Assembly (NCBI GenBank): GCA_016212795.1
Contig: JACRDT010000049.1
Span: 27,945 to 91,944 of the forward strand
Direction: 5' to 3'
Source of the DNA: Elusimicrobiota bacterium
GTDB lineage: Bacteria > Elusimicrobiota > Elusimicrobia > UBA1565 > UBA9628
DNA: 64,000 bases
In this document: positions 24,835-32,822 of the stretch, in pieces
How positions within the stretch are numbered: the stretch's first letter is position 1
Layout: every line of letters begins with the position of its first letter
Program-made: the position numbers and the translations under genes
Notes under the pieces: generated by a model
What the model saw: the letters and a program-made list of their open reading frames with translations, nothing else
Databases searched by the model: none
Told to the model about the DNA's origin: nothing

Positions 24835-25233
24835 TTACCCCGCGTTCCCGCGGTCCGTCGGGCCCGAGGCGGCGCGGGCCTGGCGGCCGCGCCTGGCACG
24901 GCGCAGCTTGTTGCGCCTGAGGCGCTCGATCTCGGCGAGCCTCTCGGAGGTCCCCGGGGAGACCTTCATCTCCACGCGGTCCGCCAGCTCCCGCAGGGCC
25001 AGGAAGCGGTTGACGGTCCGGCGGCGTTCCTTGTGGCAGCGGACCACGAGGTCGAGCGGCGGGTAGCGGAGCTGCACGCAATTGGCGGTCTTGTTGACCT
25101 TCTGCCCGCCCTTGCCGCTCCCGCGGATGAAGCCCTCCTCGATGGCGGCCGGGTCGATGCCGAGCCTGCGAATACGGGCCAGGAGCTCGGCGACCTTGCC
25201 GGGCGAGACGTCGAAGTGTTCGTTGAGGTTCAT
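24835..25233 (-). CDS. Short RF-1-domain (GGQ) release-factor-like protein
   Basis: The 132-residue protein has only the peptidyl-hydrolase domain: SGKGGQKVNKTANCVQL, then RCHKERRRTVNRFLALREL and a Lys/Arg-rich tail. It lacks the codon-recognition domains of RF1/RF2 and resembles ArfB/RF-H-type ribosome-rescue factors. The ATG at 25233 has a strong GGGGAGG site 7 bases upstream. That site is the 3' arm of a perfect hairpin (25241-25259), so its translation may be controlled by folding. Confidence 0.82.
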   Translation of the reverse strand: MNLNEHFDVSPGKVAELLARIRRLGIDPAAIEEGFIRGSGKGGQKVNKTANCVQLRYPPLDLVVRCHKERRRTVNRFLALRELADRVEMKVSPGTSERLAEIERLRRNKLRRARRGRQARAASGPTDRGNAG

Positions 25234-25240
25234 GTCGCGA

Positions 25241-25259
25241 GCCTCCCCTACGGGGAGGC
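25241..25259 (-). promoter_or_regulatory. Hairpin covering the ribosome binding site of the release-factor gene
   Basis: In the minus-strand mRNA GCCTCCCC and GGGGAGGC form a perfect 8-bp stem with the loop GTA. The 3' arm is the Shine-Dalgarno sequence. The outline (C-rich arm, 3-base loop, G-rich arm, then TTGTGGGGG on the plus strand) resembles the REP-like palindromes at 15.9 and 54.4 kb, but only weakly. Confidence 0.55.
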
Positions 25260-25365
25260 GAGCATTGTGGGGGCTGAGCGCCATGGCGCCTGGTTATTGG
25301 TAGCATTTTTGCCTTCCGCTGTCCTATCCGTTTGGGGTCGGTTGTCCACAATCCGAACAGGGACT

Positions 25366-25881
25366 CTAAGGCTGAAACCCAATCTTTCGCGGTGGAGGGG
25401 ATGGGGGTGTCATGAGTCGGCGGATGGCATCCATGATGCGGTGAATCTCGCCATCATGGCCCGTGACCCGCCGTTCCAACTCCTTCAGGGTTTTGTCCAG
25501 TTCTTTGTGCGCGGCGACCATCTTCCTGAGCTTGATGAAAGCCCTGGCGATGAGCAGACTTGCGTCAATGGCCACAGGCGTATGGAGAACGCTGGAGAGC
25601 ATGACTGCTCCATGTTCGGTGAAGACGCTGTGGAGGTATCGACGTCCGCCGCGTCCGATCTTTGAGGTCCCAATCTGGGACCTCAAAGCGGTATCTTCGG
25701 AAGGAGACAGCCGAAACATGAAATCGGCTGGGAATCTTCGCGGATTCCGTCGGACGGCTTGGTTGAGTTTCTTGGTCGGGACTCCATAGACAGCCGCCAA
25801 GTCCGAGTCCAGCATGACCCGACAGCCCCGGATCAGCAGGATGCGGTGCTCGATGCCTTCGGGGCCGATGGGGAGTTCCAT
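25366..25881 (-). CDS. ORF6N-domain DNA-binding protein
   Basis: The 171-residue protein has an ORF6N domain in its first 100 residues: RILLIRGCRVMLDSDLA, VPTKKLNQAVRRNPRRFP and FTEHGAVMLSS. A helical, charged C-terminal half follows. The family is common in phages and in chromosomal islands and is thought to bind DNA. No other phage gene is nearby. The ATG at 25881 matches the usual family start; a weak TATACG box lies 5 bases upstream. The low-G+C patches around it suggest transfer. Confidence 0.8.
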   Translation of the reverse strand: MELPIGPEGIEHRILLIRGCRVMLDSDLAAVYGVPTKKLNQAVRRNPRRFPADFMFRLSPSEDTALRSQIGTSKIGRGGRRYLHSVFTEHGAVMLSSVLHTPVAIDASLLIARAFIKLRKMVAAHKELDKTLKELERRVTGHDGEIHRIMDAIRRLMTPPSPPPRKIGFQP

Positions 25882-25922
25882 CACTCCGTATACGAATGAA
25901 GCGGTCGGAAAGTTCCATGTTG

Positions 25923-25928
25923 TATAAT
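25923..25928 (+). promoter_or_regulatory. -10 box before the kinase remnant
   Basis: TATAAT lies 22 bases before the ATG at 25951. No Shine-Dalgarno sequence follows. Confidence 0.4.
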
Positions 25929-25950
25929 GCCTCAACTCGGCTCCGGCTAG

Positions 25951-27114
25951 ATGATGAGGCGAAAGAACCTTCTCGAGATGGCCCGTATCGCCCTCGAAAG
26001 CGGCAACCTCGATGAGGCCATCGAGCGTTGCGACCGCGCCCTGGAAGACGACGTCCACGACGACCGGGCCAACTTCTACAAGGCCCTCGCCCTCCTGAGG
26101 CAATGCGGTCCCGGCTGGTCGGCCAGGGCCGTGCGGGAGGTCCTGGCCGGCAAGGAGTGGAGGAAGACGCAGGCTCCTGCCTCCAAGGAGACCTTGGCCC
26201 CCGCCTTGCCGGCCCCTGAACCCAAGGTCCAGGACGCGTCCCCGGCCGCCGCCGCGGGAACCTCGGCGGTCCCCTCCGGCCTCATCGCGGGTAAGTACGA
26301 GTTGCTGCGCAGGGTGGGCGAGGGCGGCATGGGCATGGTCTACGAGGCCAAGGACCACAGGCTCGGCCGTTTGGTCGCGATCAAGATGATGCGGCCCGAG
26401 ATCAAGCTCAACTTCAGGGAGAGGAAGCGCTTCCTGGAGGAGGCCAGGATTGCGGCCTCCCTTCACCACGATGAAGTGCTGGAGTTCGGCCGCGCCGCCG
26501 GCTTATAACCCATGGATGACGCGAGGCGCGAAGTCCTGTTCAAGCAGGCCAAGAAGCTTCTGGTCCTGGCGCTCCAATACGAGCCCGGCCTCGAACCCGA
26601 GGCCAAGCGCGAGGCCATGGAGGACTTCGTAGGGGAAGGCTTGGACGAGGTCTTTGCCTCGATTCCGGCGGGCCGGTTCGCAGGAGATGGCGCCGTGGCC
26701 GAGTTGCCGCTTCAGGAGTTGTGCGGTTTGGCCGAATCCGCCTATGTCGCGACGCCTGAGTCCTTCAAGCGGCATCTTTCGGGGAAGCCGTTTCCCAGCG
26801 GATTGCGCTCCTTGGAGGGACCTCTCCGGCATCTCGCCCGGGCCGGCCAGATTACAGGCGACTTGCGCGGCGACCTAATACAGATCTCTCTTGCCGTGAT
26901 CAGCGAGGTCCGGGAGTGGACCCAGGATTGGTATCATGACTCCTGCAATGGCGCGCCGAGCGATGGCAGCGCCTGGGAAAATCCTATGGGCTCCCTCCGG
27001 GTCAATCGCGGCGGCTCCTGGTGCGACGACGCCGCCGACCTGGGGACTACGATCCGCGGCAGGGACGTCCCGGGCATCCGGGTCGACTACCTCGGGTTCC
27101 GCCCGGCTCGTTGA
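25951..27114 (+). pseudogene. Decayed TPR / Ser-Thr kinase / formylglycine-enzyme-like gene
   Basis: One frame runs from 25951 to 27114 and is broken only by TAA at 26506, with ATG again at 26512 in the same frame. The first 185 codons give a TPR-like start, a Pro/Ala linker and the N-lobe of a serine/threonine kinase (GKYELLRRVGEGGMGMVYEA, then VAIKMM). The kinase stops soon after helix C; the HRD and DFG motifs are absent. The second part (200 codons) ends with the C-terminal piece of a formylglycine-generating-enzyme fold (VREWTQDWY, VNRGGSW, LGFRPAR), lacking its catalytic centre. This looks like a long TPR-kinase-FGE gene reduced by internal deletion plus a nonsense codon. The two halves could still be made separately. 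Confidence 0.7.
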
Positions 27115-27401
27115 GGAATGACCCGCGTTGGACGTTTGGCGCTTGAAAACTTGGACCCTTGGGAGTGATTGCCGCTCAGAGGGCGGCCCAGTATCGCGCG
27201 CGAGATGTAAATAGTGCTGTAAAAATCAGAATAAAATTGTTTGCTACTCCACCACCACATTTCAGTGCTCCTCCATGTCTTCCAAAATTGAGTGCAGCCG
27301 GCTCGCAGGTTGTGTCTGGCAGGACTTGCAGGGCGGCCGGCTGCGGATACGAGAGCGGTCATGAGGACCTGCTTGGGGGCGGGGGCGCTTGAATTCTACC
27401 G
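27115..27401. other. AT-richer non-coding gap
   Basis: No plausible gene is seen in these 287 bases. The stretch 27200-27295 is clearly richer in A and T than the rest of the window. A 9-bp inverted repeat GCAGCCGGC/GCCGGCTGC lies at 27294-27302 and 27335-27343 and may end the remnant gene's transcript. It may be leftover DNA from the same decay event. Confidence 0.4.
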
Positions 27402-28310
27402 ATGAATGACTCGACTTTGCTGCGCCGGCCTCTGGGCCTGGTCCTCGCCGGCGGGGGGGCGCTGGGGGCTTGGCAGGCGGGGTGCCTCGAGGCCCTGGCG
27501 AGGGCGGGGCTCGTCTTCGACAAGGTCCTCGGGTTCAGCGCCGGGGCCCTGGCCGGGGCCACCTACGCCTTGGACCGGCTCGACGACCTCCTTGCCTTCT
27601 ACCGGGACGTGGATTGGACGCGCTTCCTGCGCCCGCGCCCGTCGTTCTCCCCTCCCTATCTGTTCTCGGACTCGACGCTGCGCGAGACGCTGCGGCCCTT
27701 GAGCGACGAGGCTGCGGCCATGAGGGAGCTGCGCTGCGAGGTCTTCGTCATGTCGCTGCGCCTGCGGGACAGGGCCACCGTCTATTCCCGGTTCACCCCC
27801 GGGGGGCGTCTGGGCTGGGACGGGCCCCTGGTGGAGCGTCTGCTGGCCAGCAGCGCCATCCCCTTCGTCTTTCCCCCGGTGAGGATCGAAGACGACGGCG
27901 GCCCCTCCTGGCACGTCGACGGCGGCATCGCGGGCCGGGAGCTGATGCGACTGGACTGCCTGGCCGGCTGCCGGGACATCGTCGTCGTCGAGATGGTGAG
28001 GCCCGAGGAGCCCCTCATGAGGACCTGGAGCCTCCCGCTCTACTTCAAGCTCTGCGGCAGGCGTGTCTGCCGCGCTCAGACCGACCATGCCGTGGCGACG
28101 GCTCTGGCCGGTTTTGACCCGCCGCGCGTCCTGCGGCTGTGCCCTTCCCGCATGCTGGACTTCACGATGCTCGGCTTCAGCCGCGGCAACTGCCTCCCGG
28201 CCATCGAGCTCGGCCGGCGGGACGCCGCCAGGTTCCTCGGGGATCCGGCGCAGGCCGAAGCTCGCGGCCTGGCCCCCTCGGGCCAGGCCCGACCGGTGTC
28301 GCGCCCATGA
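27402..28310 (+). CDS. Patatin-like phospholipase
   Basis: The 302-residue protein has the patatin oxyanion motif GGGALGAWQAG, the nucleophile elbow GFSAGA and the catalytic Asp in HVDGGI. It should hydrolyse acyl esters of lipids at the cytoplasmic side. No signal peptide is present. A GCCTGGC/GCCAGGC hairpin falls within the last codons. It overlaps the next gene as ATGA, so it heads a three-gene operon with two TPR lipoproteins. Confidence 0.88.
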   Translation: MNDSTLLRRPLGLVLAGGGALGAWQAGCLEALARAGLVFDKVLGFSAGALAGATYALDRLDDLLAFYRDVDWTRFLRPRPSFSPPYLFSDSTLRETLRPLSDEAAAMRELRCEVFVMSLRLRDRATVYSRFTPGGRLGWDGPLVERLLASSAIPFVFPPVRIEDDGGPSWHVDGGIAGRELMRLDCLAGCRDIVVVEMVRPEEPLMRTWSLPLYFKLCGRRVCRAQTDHAVATALAGFDPPRVLRLCPSRMLDFTMLGFSRGNCLPAIELGRRDAARFLGDPAQAEARGLAPSGQARPVSRP

Positions 28311-29695
28311 AGGCCCAGCGCCTCTTTCTCGTGGCCCTGGCGGCGCTCATCTGCGGGGCCTGCCGTCCCAGGGTCACGCCGCAGAGGGTCTTCCTGGGCG
28401 CGGTCGAGAGCCTCTACCGGGGCGACTACCGCTCCGCGATCAAGAGCCTCACCCTCGTCCTGCGCGACGAGCCGGGGCGTTCCCGCGCCTATTACCTGCG
28501 CGGCATCGCGCACCTGGAGCTCAAGAACTTCGGGCAGGCCGTGGCGGACCTGACCAAGGCCGCCGAGCTCGAGCCCGCCCTGCGGGGCGTGCGCTACCAG
28601 CTGGGCCTGGCTCGCCTCGAGCTGGGCGACCCGCTCAAGGCCGCGGCCGATTTCGACGCCGCGCTCGCGGCCAAGCCCGACTCCCCCGAGCTCCTCTTCC
28701 ACAAGGCCAAGGCCCTCAAGGCCGCGGGCCGCAAGGTCCAGGCCGAGGGCGCGCTCGACCGGGCCCTGGCCCTCAGGCCCAACATGCACGCCGCCCTCAT
28801 CGCCCGGGGCTACCTCCGCTACGGCCGCGACGACCTGTCGGCCGCCCGGGACGACTTCGAGAAGGCCGTCGGCCTGAGGGCCAACGACGCCCAAGGCTAC
28901 GTGGGCCGGGCCCACGTAGCCTGGGAGTCCGGGAAGCGCGACGACCTCGCCGGCGCGGTGGCGGACCTCGACACGGCGCTCAAGCTCTCGCCGGGCAGCG
29001 TGGACCTCTACCCCCTGAGGTCGCAGGTCAACCTGGACCGCTACGAGTACGACGCGGCGGTCGTCGACCTGTCGGCCGCCATCAAGTTCAACCCGCGCAA
29101 CGCCGACCTCTACCTCAAGCGCGGCAGGGTCTACCGCGACATGGGCGCCGCCGACGAGGACGTCCTGAAGTGGGAGCTGGCGGAAAAGGACCTCACCCAG
29201 GCCATCGCCATCGCCCCGAAGCTGCGCACGGCCTACTTCCTGCGGGGCAACGTGCGCCAGCTCAAGGGGGACCTCGAGGGGGGGCTCTCGGACCGGCAGG
29301 CCATCCTCCGGCTCCACCCCAAGGCCGCCGAGGGCTTCAGCGGGTTGTGCGCGCATTTCATCGAGGCGGAGAAGTTCGACGAGGCCCTCAAGCACTGCAA
29401 CAAGGCCATCGAGCTCTCCCCCCGCTACATGGACCCCTACCGCTGGAGGTGCCAGGTCTTCAGGGTCAAGAAGCGATACGACGCGGCCCTCAAGGACTGC
29501 GACATGGCCGTCGAATACTCTCCTTATTGGGACGAGAGCTACATCGAGCGCGGGACCCTCCACCTGGCCCGCGGGGACTTCAAGAGGTCCCTGGCCGACC
29601 TGCAGGAGGCGCTGAGGCTCAATCCCCGCAAGAAGAGCGTCGAACGGCTCATCGGACAGGTGCGCGAATCGATGGGCCGCGGGAGAAGGCCGTGA
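28307..29695 (+). CDS. TPR lipoprotein (long)
   Basis: The 462-residue product has a lipobox ending ICGAC. The rest is about twelve tetratricopeptide repeats with the A-x-x-D-x-x-x-A-x-x-L-x-P pattern (for example AVADLTKAAELEPAL, AVVDLSAAIKFNPRN). It is likely an outer- or inner-membrane-anchored scaffold. It is coupled at both ends (ATGA before, GTGA after). Confidence 0.82.
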   Translation: MKAQRLFLVALAALICGACRPRVTPQRVFLGAVESLYRGDYRSAIKSLTLVLRDEPGRSRAYYLRGIAHLELKNFGQAVADLTKAAELEPALRGVRYQLGLARLELGDPLKAAADFDAALAAKPDSPELLFHKAKALKAAGRKVQAEGALDRALALRPNMHAALIARGYLRYGRDDLSAARDDFEKAVGLRANDAQGYVGRAHVAWESGKRDDLAGAVADLDTALKLSPGSVDLYPLRSQVNLDRYEYDAAVVDLSAAIKFNPRNADLYLKRGRVYRDMGAADEDVLKWELAEKDLTQAIAIAPKLRTAYFLRGNVRQLKGDLEGGLSDRQAILRLHPKAAEGFSGLCAHFIEAEKFDEALKHCNKAIELSPRYMDPYRWRCQVFRVKKRYDAALKDCDMAVEYSPYWDESYIERGTLHLARGDFKRSLADLQEALRLNPRKKSVERLIGQVRESMGRGRRP

Positions 29696-30621
29696 GAGCT
29701 TTCGCGGCGGCCGTCCTGGTCGCGCTGGCGGCTTGCTCGCCCAAGCCCTCCGGCCCCGGCCCGGAGGCCCTGGAAGCCTTCCTCGGCGAGGACCCGGCGG
29801 GCCTCGAGGCCGCGCTCGACAAGGCGCTCGCCAAGGACCCCAAGGACGCGCTGGCCATGAACTGGCGCGGGAAGACGAAGCTCGACCGCCTCGACTTCCA
29901 GGGCGCCTTCGACGATTTCAGCTCGGCCGTCTCCCTCAACCCCGGCTTGGCGGCGGCCTGGTACAACCGCGGCAACGTCCGCATCGACCTCGGCGACTAC
30001 CTCGGGGCGCTCTCGGACCTCAAGGAGGCCGCGCGGCTCGACTTGGCCCTGACGGGCGCCCCCTACTCCGCCGGGGTGGCGAAGCTCGCGATGGGAGACT
30101 GCATCGGCGCCCAGGAGGCGTTCAACATCGCGTTCAACGCGGAGTCCTGGCTCATCCAGGCCCTGCTCAAGCGCGGGCAGGCCATGGCCTGCCTGGGCGA
30201 CCCCGCGGAGGCCGTGCCTCTCTTCGACAAGATGATCAAGTACGAGCCCGGGTCGTTCTCCGCGCTGCTCGACCGCGGCCAGGCCAAGCGCGACCTCCAG
30301 GACCTGGAGGGCGCCATCGAGGACTACTCCCGCATCATCGAGGCGGCCCCGGACCTGGTCATCGGCTACGAGCTGCGCGCCAAGGCCTTTGACGAGTCCC
30401 TGAGGGAGGAGCGGGCCATCGTGGACCTCGACCGGGCGCTCGCGCTGGAGCCCGCCAACGCCAGGCTCTACGAGGCCCGGGGGCACGTCCGCTACCACCT
30501 CAAGGTGTACGCCCAGGCGGTCGCGGACTGGCGCAAGGCCGTGGAGCTCAAGCCCTCCCGCGCCGGGAAGCTGCGGCCCTACATCGACTACGCCGCGAAG
30601 CTGTCCCGGGCCCCGCGATAA
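29692..30621 (+). CDS. TPR lipoprotein (short)
   Basis: The 309-residue product starts at a GTG overlapping the previous stop. Its lipobox ends ALAAC. About seven TPR units follow, similar in style to the previous protein and probably a duplicate of it. Its last 34 bases overlap, tail to tail, the end of the RsmH gene on the other strand, so both 3' ends are fixed by a shared coding segment. Confidence 0.82.
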   Translation: MRAFAAAVLVALAACSPKPSGPGPEALEAFLGEDPAGLEAALDKALAKDPKDALAMNWRGKTKLDRLDFQGAFDDFSSAVSLNPGLAAAWYNRGNVRIDLGDYLGALSDLKEAARLDLALTGAPYSAGVAKLAMGDCIGAQEAFNIAFNAESWLIQALLKRGQAMACLGDPAEAVPLFDKMIKYEPGSFSALLDRGQAKRDLQDLEGAIEDYSRIIEAAPDLVIGYELRAKAFDESLREERAIVDLDRALALEPANARLYEARGHVRYHLKVYAQAVADWRKAVELKPSRAGKLRPYIDYAAKLSRAPR

Positions 30622-32018
30622 AATGCCCTGACGGCGCTCCACAGCCGGGCGGAGCGCGCGCGGGGGTTCTCGCGCACCTCCTCCGGGGCGGGCCTGGCCG
30701 GCGGGCCCGGGGGCGCGGCCCAGACGCCGGCGGCGGCCTGGGCGTCGAGGGCGTCCTTCACCAGCCGCTCCTCACCCGAGTGGAACGTGATGAGCGCGAC
30801 GCGGCCCCGGGGGCGCATGAGGGCCGGCAGGCCGGCCAGGAGCGCCTTGAGGGAGTCGAGCTCCGAGTTCACGGCGATGCGCAGGGCCTGGAAGACGCGC
30901 GCCGCGGGGTGGGCGGCGAAGGCGTCTTTCTTGCGGAAGGGCCCCGGGCCCAGGCCCTTGGCCGAACCCACCGCGGCGACCAGCTCGAAGGTGGTGCGCG
31001 GGACGCGGCCTTGGCGGGCGAGGCCGGCGAGCGCGGCCGCGATCTTCTCCGCGTCGGGCTCGTCGCCGTAGTCCCGCAGCGCCTCGGCGATCCGAGGCTG
31101 CGTGGCGCAGGCGAGCCAGTCCGCGGCCGTCTTGCCCCGCGAGCGGTCCATGCGCATGTCGAGGGGGCCGTCGTTCTTGAACGACATGCCGCGCTCGGGG
31201 CGGTCGAGCTGCATGGAGGAGACGCCGAGGTCGGCGAGCAGGGCGTCGAAGCCCCGCAGGCCGAGGCCGGCCGCGGCCGCGAGGGCGTCGGCGTAGTCGA
31301 AGTGGCGCGCGGTGACGACGAGCCCGGCTTCGGCCAGGCGCTTGACGGCGCGGGCGAGCTCCTCGGCGTCGCGGTCGAGCCCGACGACCCGGCCGCCCAG
31401 GCGAGCGATCTCCGCCGCGTGGCCGCCCCAGCCGAGGGTGCAGTCGAGGACGTCCGCGCCCGCCAGCGGGCTCAGCGCCGCGAGCGTCTCGGCCAGCATG
31501 ACCGGCAGGTGCGTTCCCGCTGGGGTCGAGCCGCGGGACTTGGCCTTGGCCACGGCCTCGGGGTCGGCGGCGTGCTCCTTGTATTTCTCCCCGAAGCGCC
31601 TGGGGTGGGTGCCGGCGTAGCGGCCCCGGCGCCGGTGGGACGCGAGCGCCTTGGCGATGGGCACGTCGGCGGGGGCGAGGTCGAACTCGAGCAGCCTGCG
31701 CGACTCGACCCAGCGGGCCTGGTCGTGATCCTTGAGCGTCAACTCGCCCGTGAACGCCGTCACGAGCAGGGCGATGAGCTCGATCTCGCCGTCATCGTAG
31801 AGGTGGCGGACGCGGCCGGCCTGCGCGCCGATGACGGCCTCGATGCCGAGTTCCTCGCGCAGCTCGCGGCGCAGCGCCTCGGCCGGCGTCTCGCCCTCCT
31901 CGACGCGGCCGCCGGGGAACTCCCAGAGCCCGGCGCGGGTGCGGCCGGGCGCGCGGCGGCAGAGCAGGACCATGCCCGAGCGGAGGATGACGCCGGCGCA
32001 GATGGGGACCGTGCCCAT
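30588..32018 (-). CDS. rsmH: NUDIX hydrolase fused to 16S rRNA m4C1402 methyltransferase RsmH
   Basis: The 476-residue product joins two enzymes. Residues 1-130 are a MutT-type NUDIX domain with the box GRVEEGETPAEALRRELREE, which would cleave oxidised nucleoside triphosphates. Residues 135-470 are RsmH, which methylates N4 of C1402 in 16S rRNA. RsmH motifs include GTHLPVMLAETL, LDCTLGWGGHA, DALLADLGVSSMQLD and ITFHSGEERLVK. The RsmH part carries the N-terminal extension GRYAGTHPRRFGEKYKE seen in some RsmH paralogues. It is not in a dcw cluster. The ATG follows TACCAT by 6 bases and lacks a Shine-Dalgarno site. Confidence 0.88.
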   Translation of the reverse strand: MGTVPICAGVILRSGMVLLCRRAPGRTRAGLWEFPGGRVEEGETPAEALRRELREELGIEAVIGAQAGRVRHLYDDGEIELIALLVTAFTGELTLKDHDQARWVESRRLLEFDLAPADVPIAKALASHRRRGRYAGTHPRRFGEKYKEHAADPEAVAKAKSRGSTPAGTHLPVMLAETLAALSPLAGADVLDCTLGWGGHAAEIARLGGRVVGLDRDAEELARAVKRLAEAGLVVTARHFDYADALAAAAGLGLRGFDALLADLGVSSMQLDRPERGMSFKNDGPLDMRMDRSRGKTAADWLACATQPRIAEALRDYGDEPDAEKIAAALAGLARQGRVPRTTFELVAAVGSAKGLGPGPFRKKDAFAAHPAARVFQALRIAVNSELDSLKALLAGLPALMRPRGRVALITFHSGEERLVKDALDAQAAAGVWAAPPGPPARPAPEEVRENPRARSARLWSAVRAFYRGARDSFAA

Positions 32019-32024
32019 GGAGAT

Positions 32025-32030
32025 ATGGTA
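32025..32030 (-). promoter_or_regulatory. -10 box of the NUDIX-RsmH gene, predicted leaderless
   Basis: TACCAT lies 6 bases before the ATG at 32018 on the minus strand. No ribosome binding site is visible. Confidence 0.45.
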
Positions 32031-32076
32031 CCACGCGGCGCCATGAAAAGGCGCGCTCCGGCCCGGCCGTTTCTGG

Positions 32077-32082
32077 TATCAT
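32077..32082 (+). promoter_or_regulatory. -10 box of nth
   Basis: TATCAT gives a leader of about 54 nt to the ATG at 32143. It is divergent from the NUDIX-RsmH promoter. Confidence 0.35.
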
Positions 32083-32142
32083 TGCTCGGGCAGCCCGCGC
32101 TCCGGGCCGTCCGCGCGGGCCGCGAGCGGCGACCCTACGACC

Positions 32143-32775
32143 ATGGATGCCAAGACTCGGGCGGGCAAGGCGCTGGCGGGGCTGCGCAAGCTCTATCCCG
32201 AGGCGGCCGTCGAGCTCGACTACAAGACGCCGCTCGACCTCCTCGTCGCGACCATCCTCTCCGCCCAGTGCACGGACAAGCGCGTCAACATCGTCACCAA
32301 GGGGCTCTTCGGCCGGTTCAAGACCGCCAGGGAGTACGCCGAGGCCGATTCCGCGTTACTCGAGGGGCTGATCCACTCCACGGGCTTTTTCCGCGCCAAG
32401 GCGGCCTCCATCCAGGCCGCGGCCAGGACCATCGAGGAAGAGTTCGGCGGGAAGGTGCCGGACACGATGGAGGGGCTCCTGAGGCTCAAGGGGGTCGGCC
32501 GCAAGACCGCCAACGTGATCCTCGGCAGCGTGTTCGGCAAGGCCGAGGGCATCGTGGTGGACACCCACATGAAGAGGGTGGCCTACCGCCTGGGGCTGAC
32601 GGACGAGAAGGACCCGGAACGCATCGAGCGGGACCTCATGGCCCTCGTCCCCAGGAAGGCCTGGGTCTTCTTCAGCCACGCCATGGTCTGGCACGGCCGC
32701 CGGGTGTGCGCCGCGGCCGCGCCGGCCTGCCCCTCCTGCGCCCTCAACGGTTCCTGCCCCAAGCGCGGGGTATAG
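32143..32775 (+). CDS. nth: Endonuclease III (DNA glycosylase/AP lyase)
   Basis: The 210-residue protein removes oxidised pyrimidines. The helix-hairpin-helix LKGVGRKTANVIL carries the catalytic Lys (near residue 120), and the catalytic Asp is in VDTHMKRV. The C-terminal Cys pattern C-x6-C-x2-C-x5-C holds a [4Fe-4S] cluster. The length matches the family. It lies head to head with the NUDIX-RsmH gene; both concern damaged bases. Confidence 0.95.
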   Translation: MDAKTRAGKALAGLRKLYPEAAVELDYKTPLDLLVATILSAQCTDKRVNIVTKGLFGRFKTAREYAEADSALLEGLIHSTGFFRAKAASIQAAARTIEEEFGGKVPDTMEGLLRLKGVGRKTANVILGSVFGKAEGIVVDTHMKRVAYRLGLTDEKDPERIERDLMALVPRKAWVFFSHAMVWHGRRVCAAAAPACPSCALNGSCPKRGV

Positions 32776-32822
32776 AATTGCTAAGATGCGTTGCCCGATG
32801 AGCACCACCAGGAGGCGGTCCC

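Noticed and set aside
25366..27114. Prophage remnant around the ORF6N gene
   Set aside because: ORF6N is phage-associated, but no integrase, structural or lysis gene and no attachment repeats are visible nearby.
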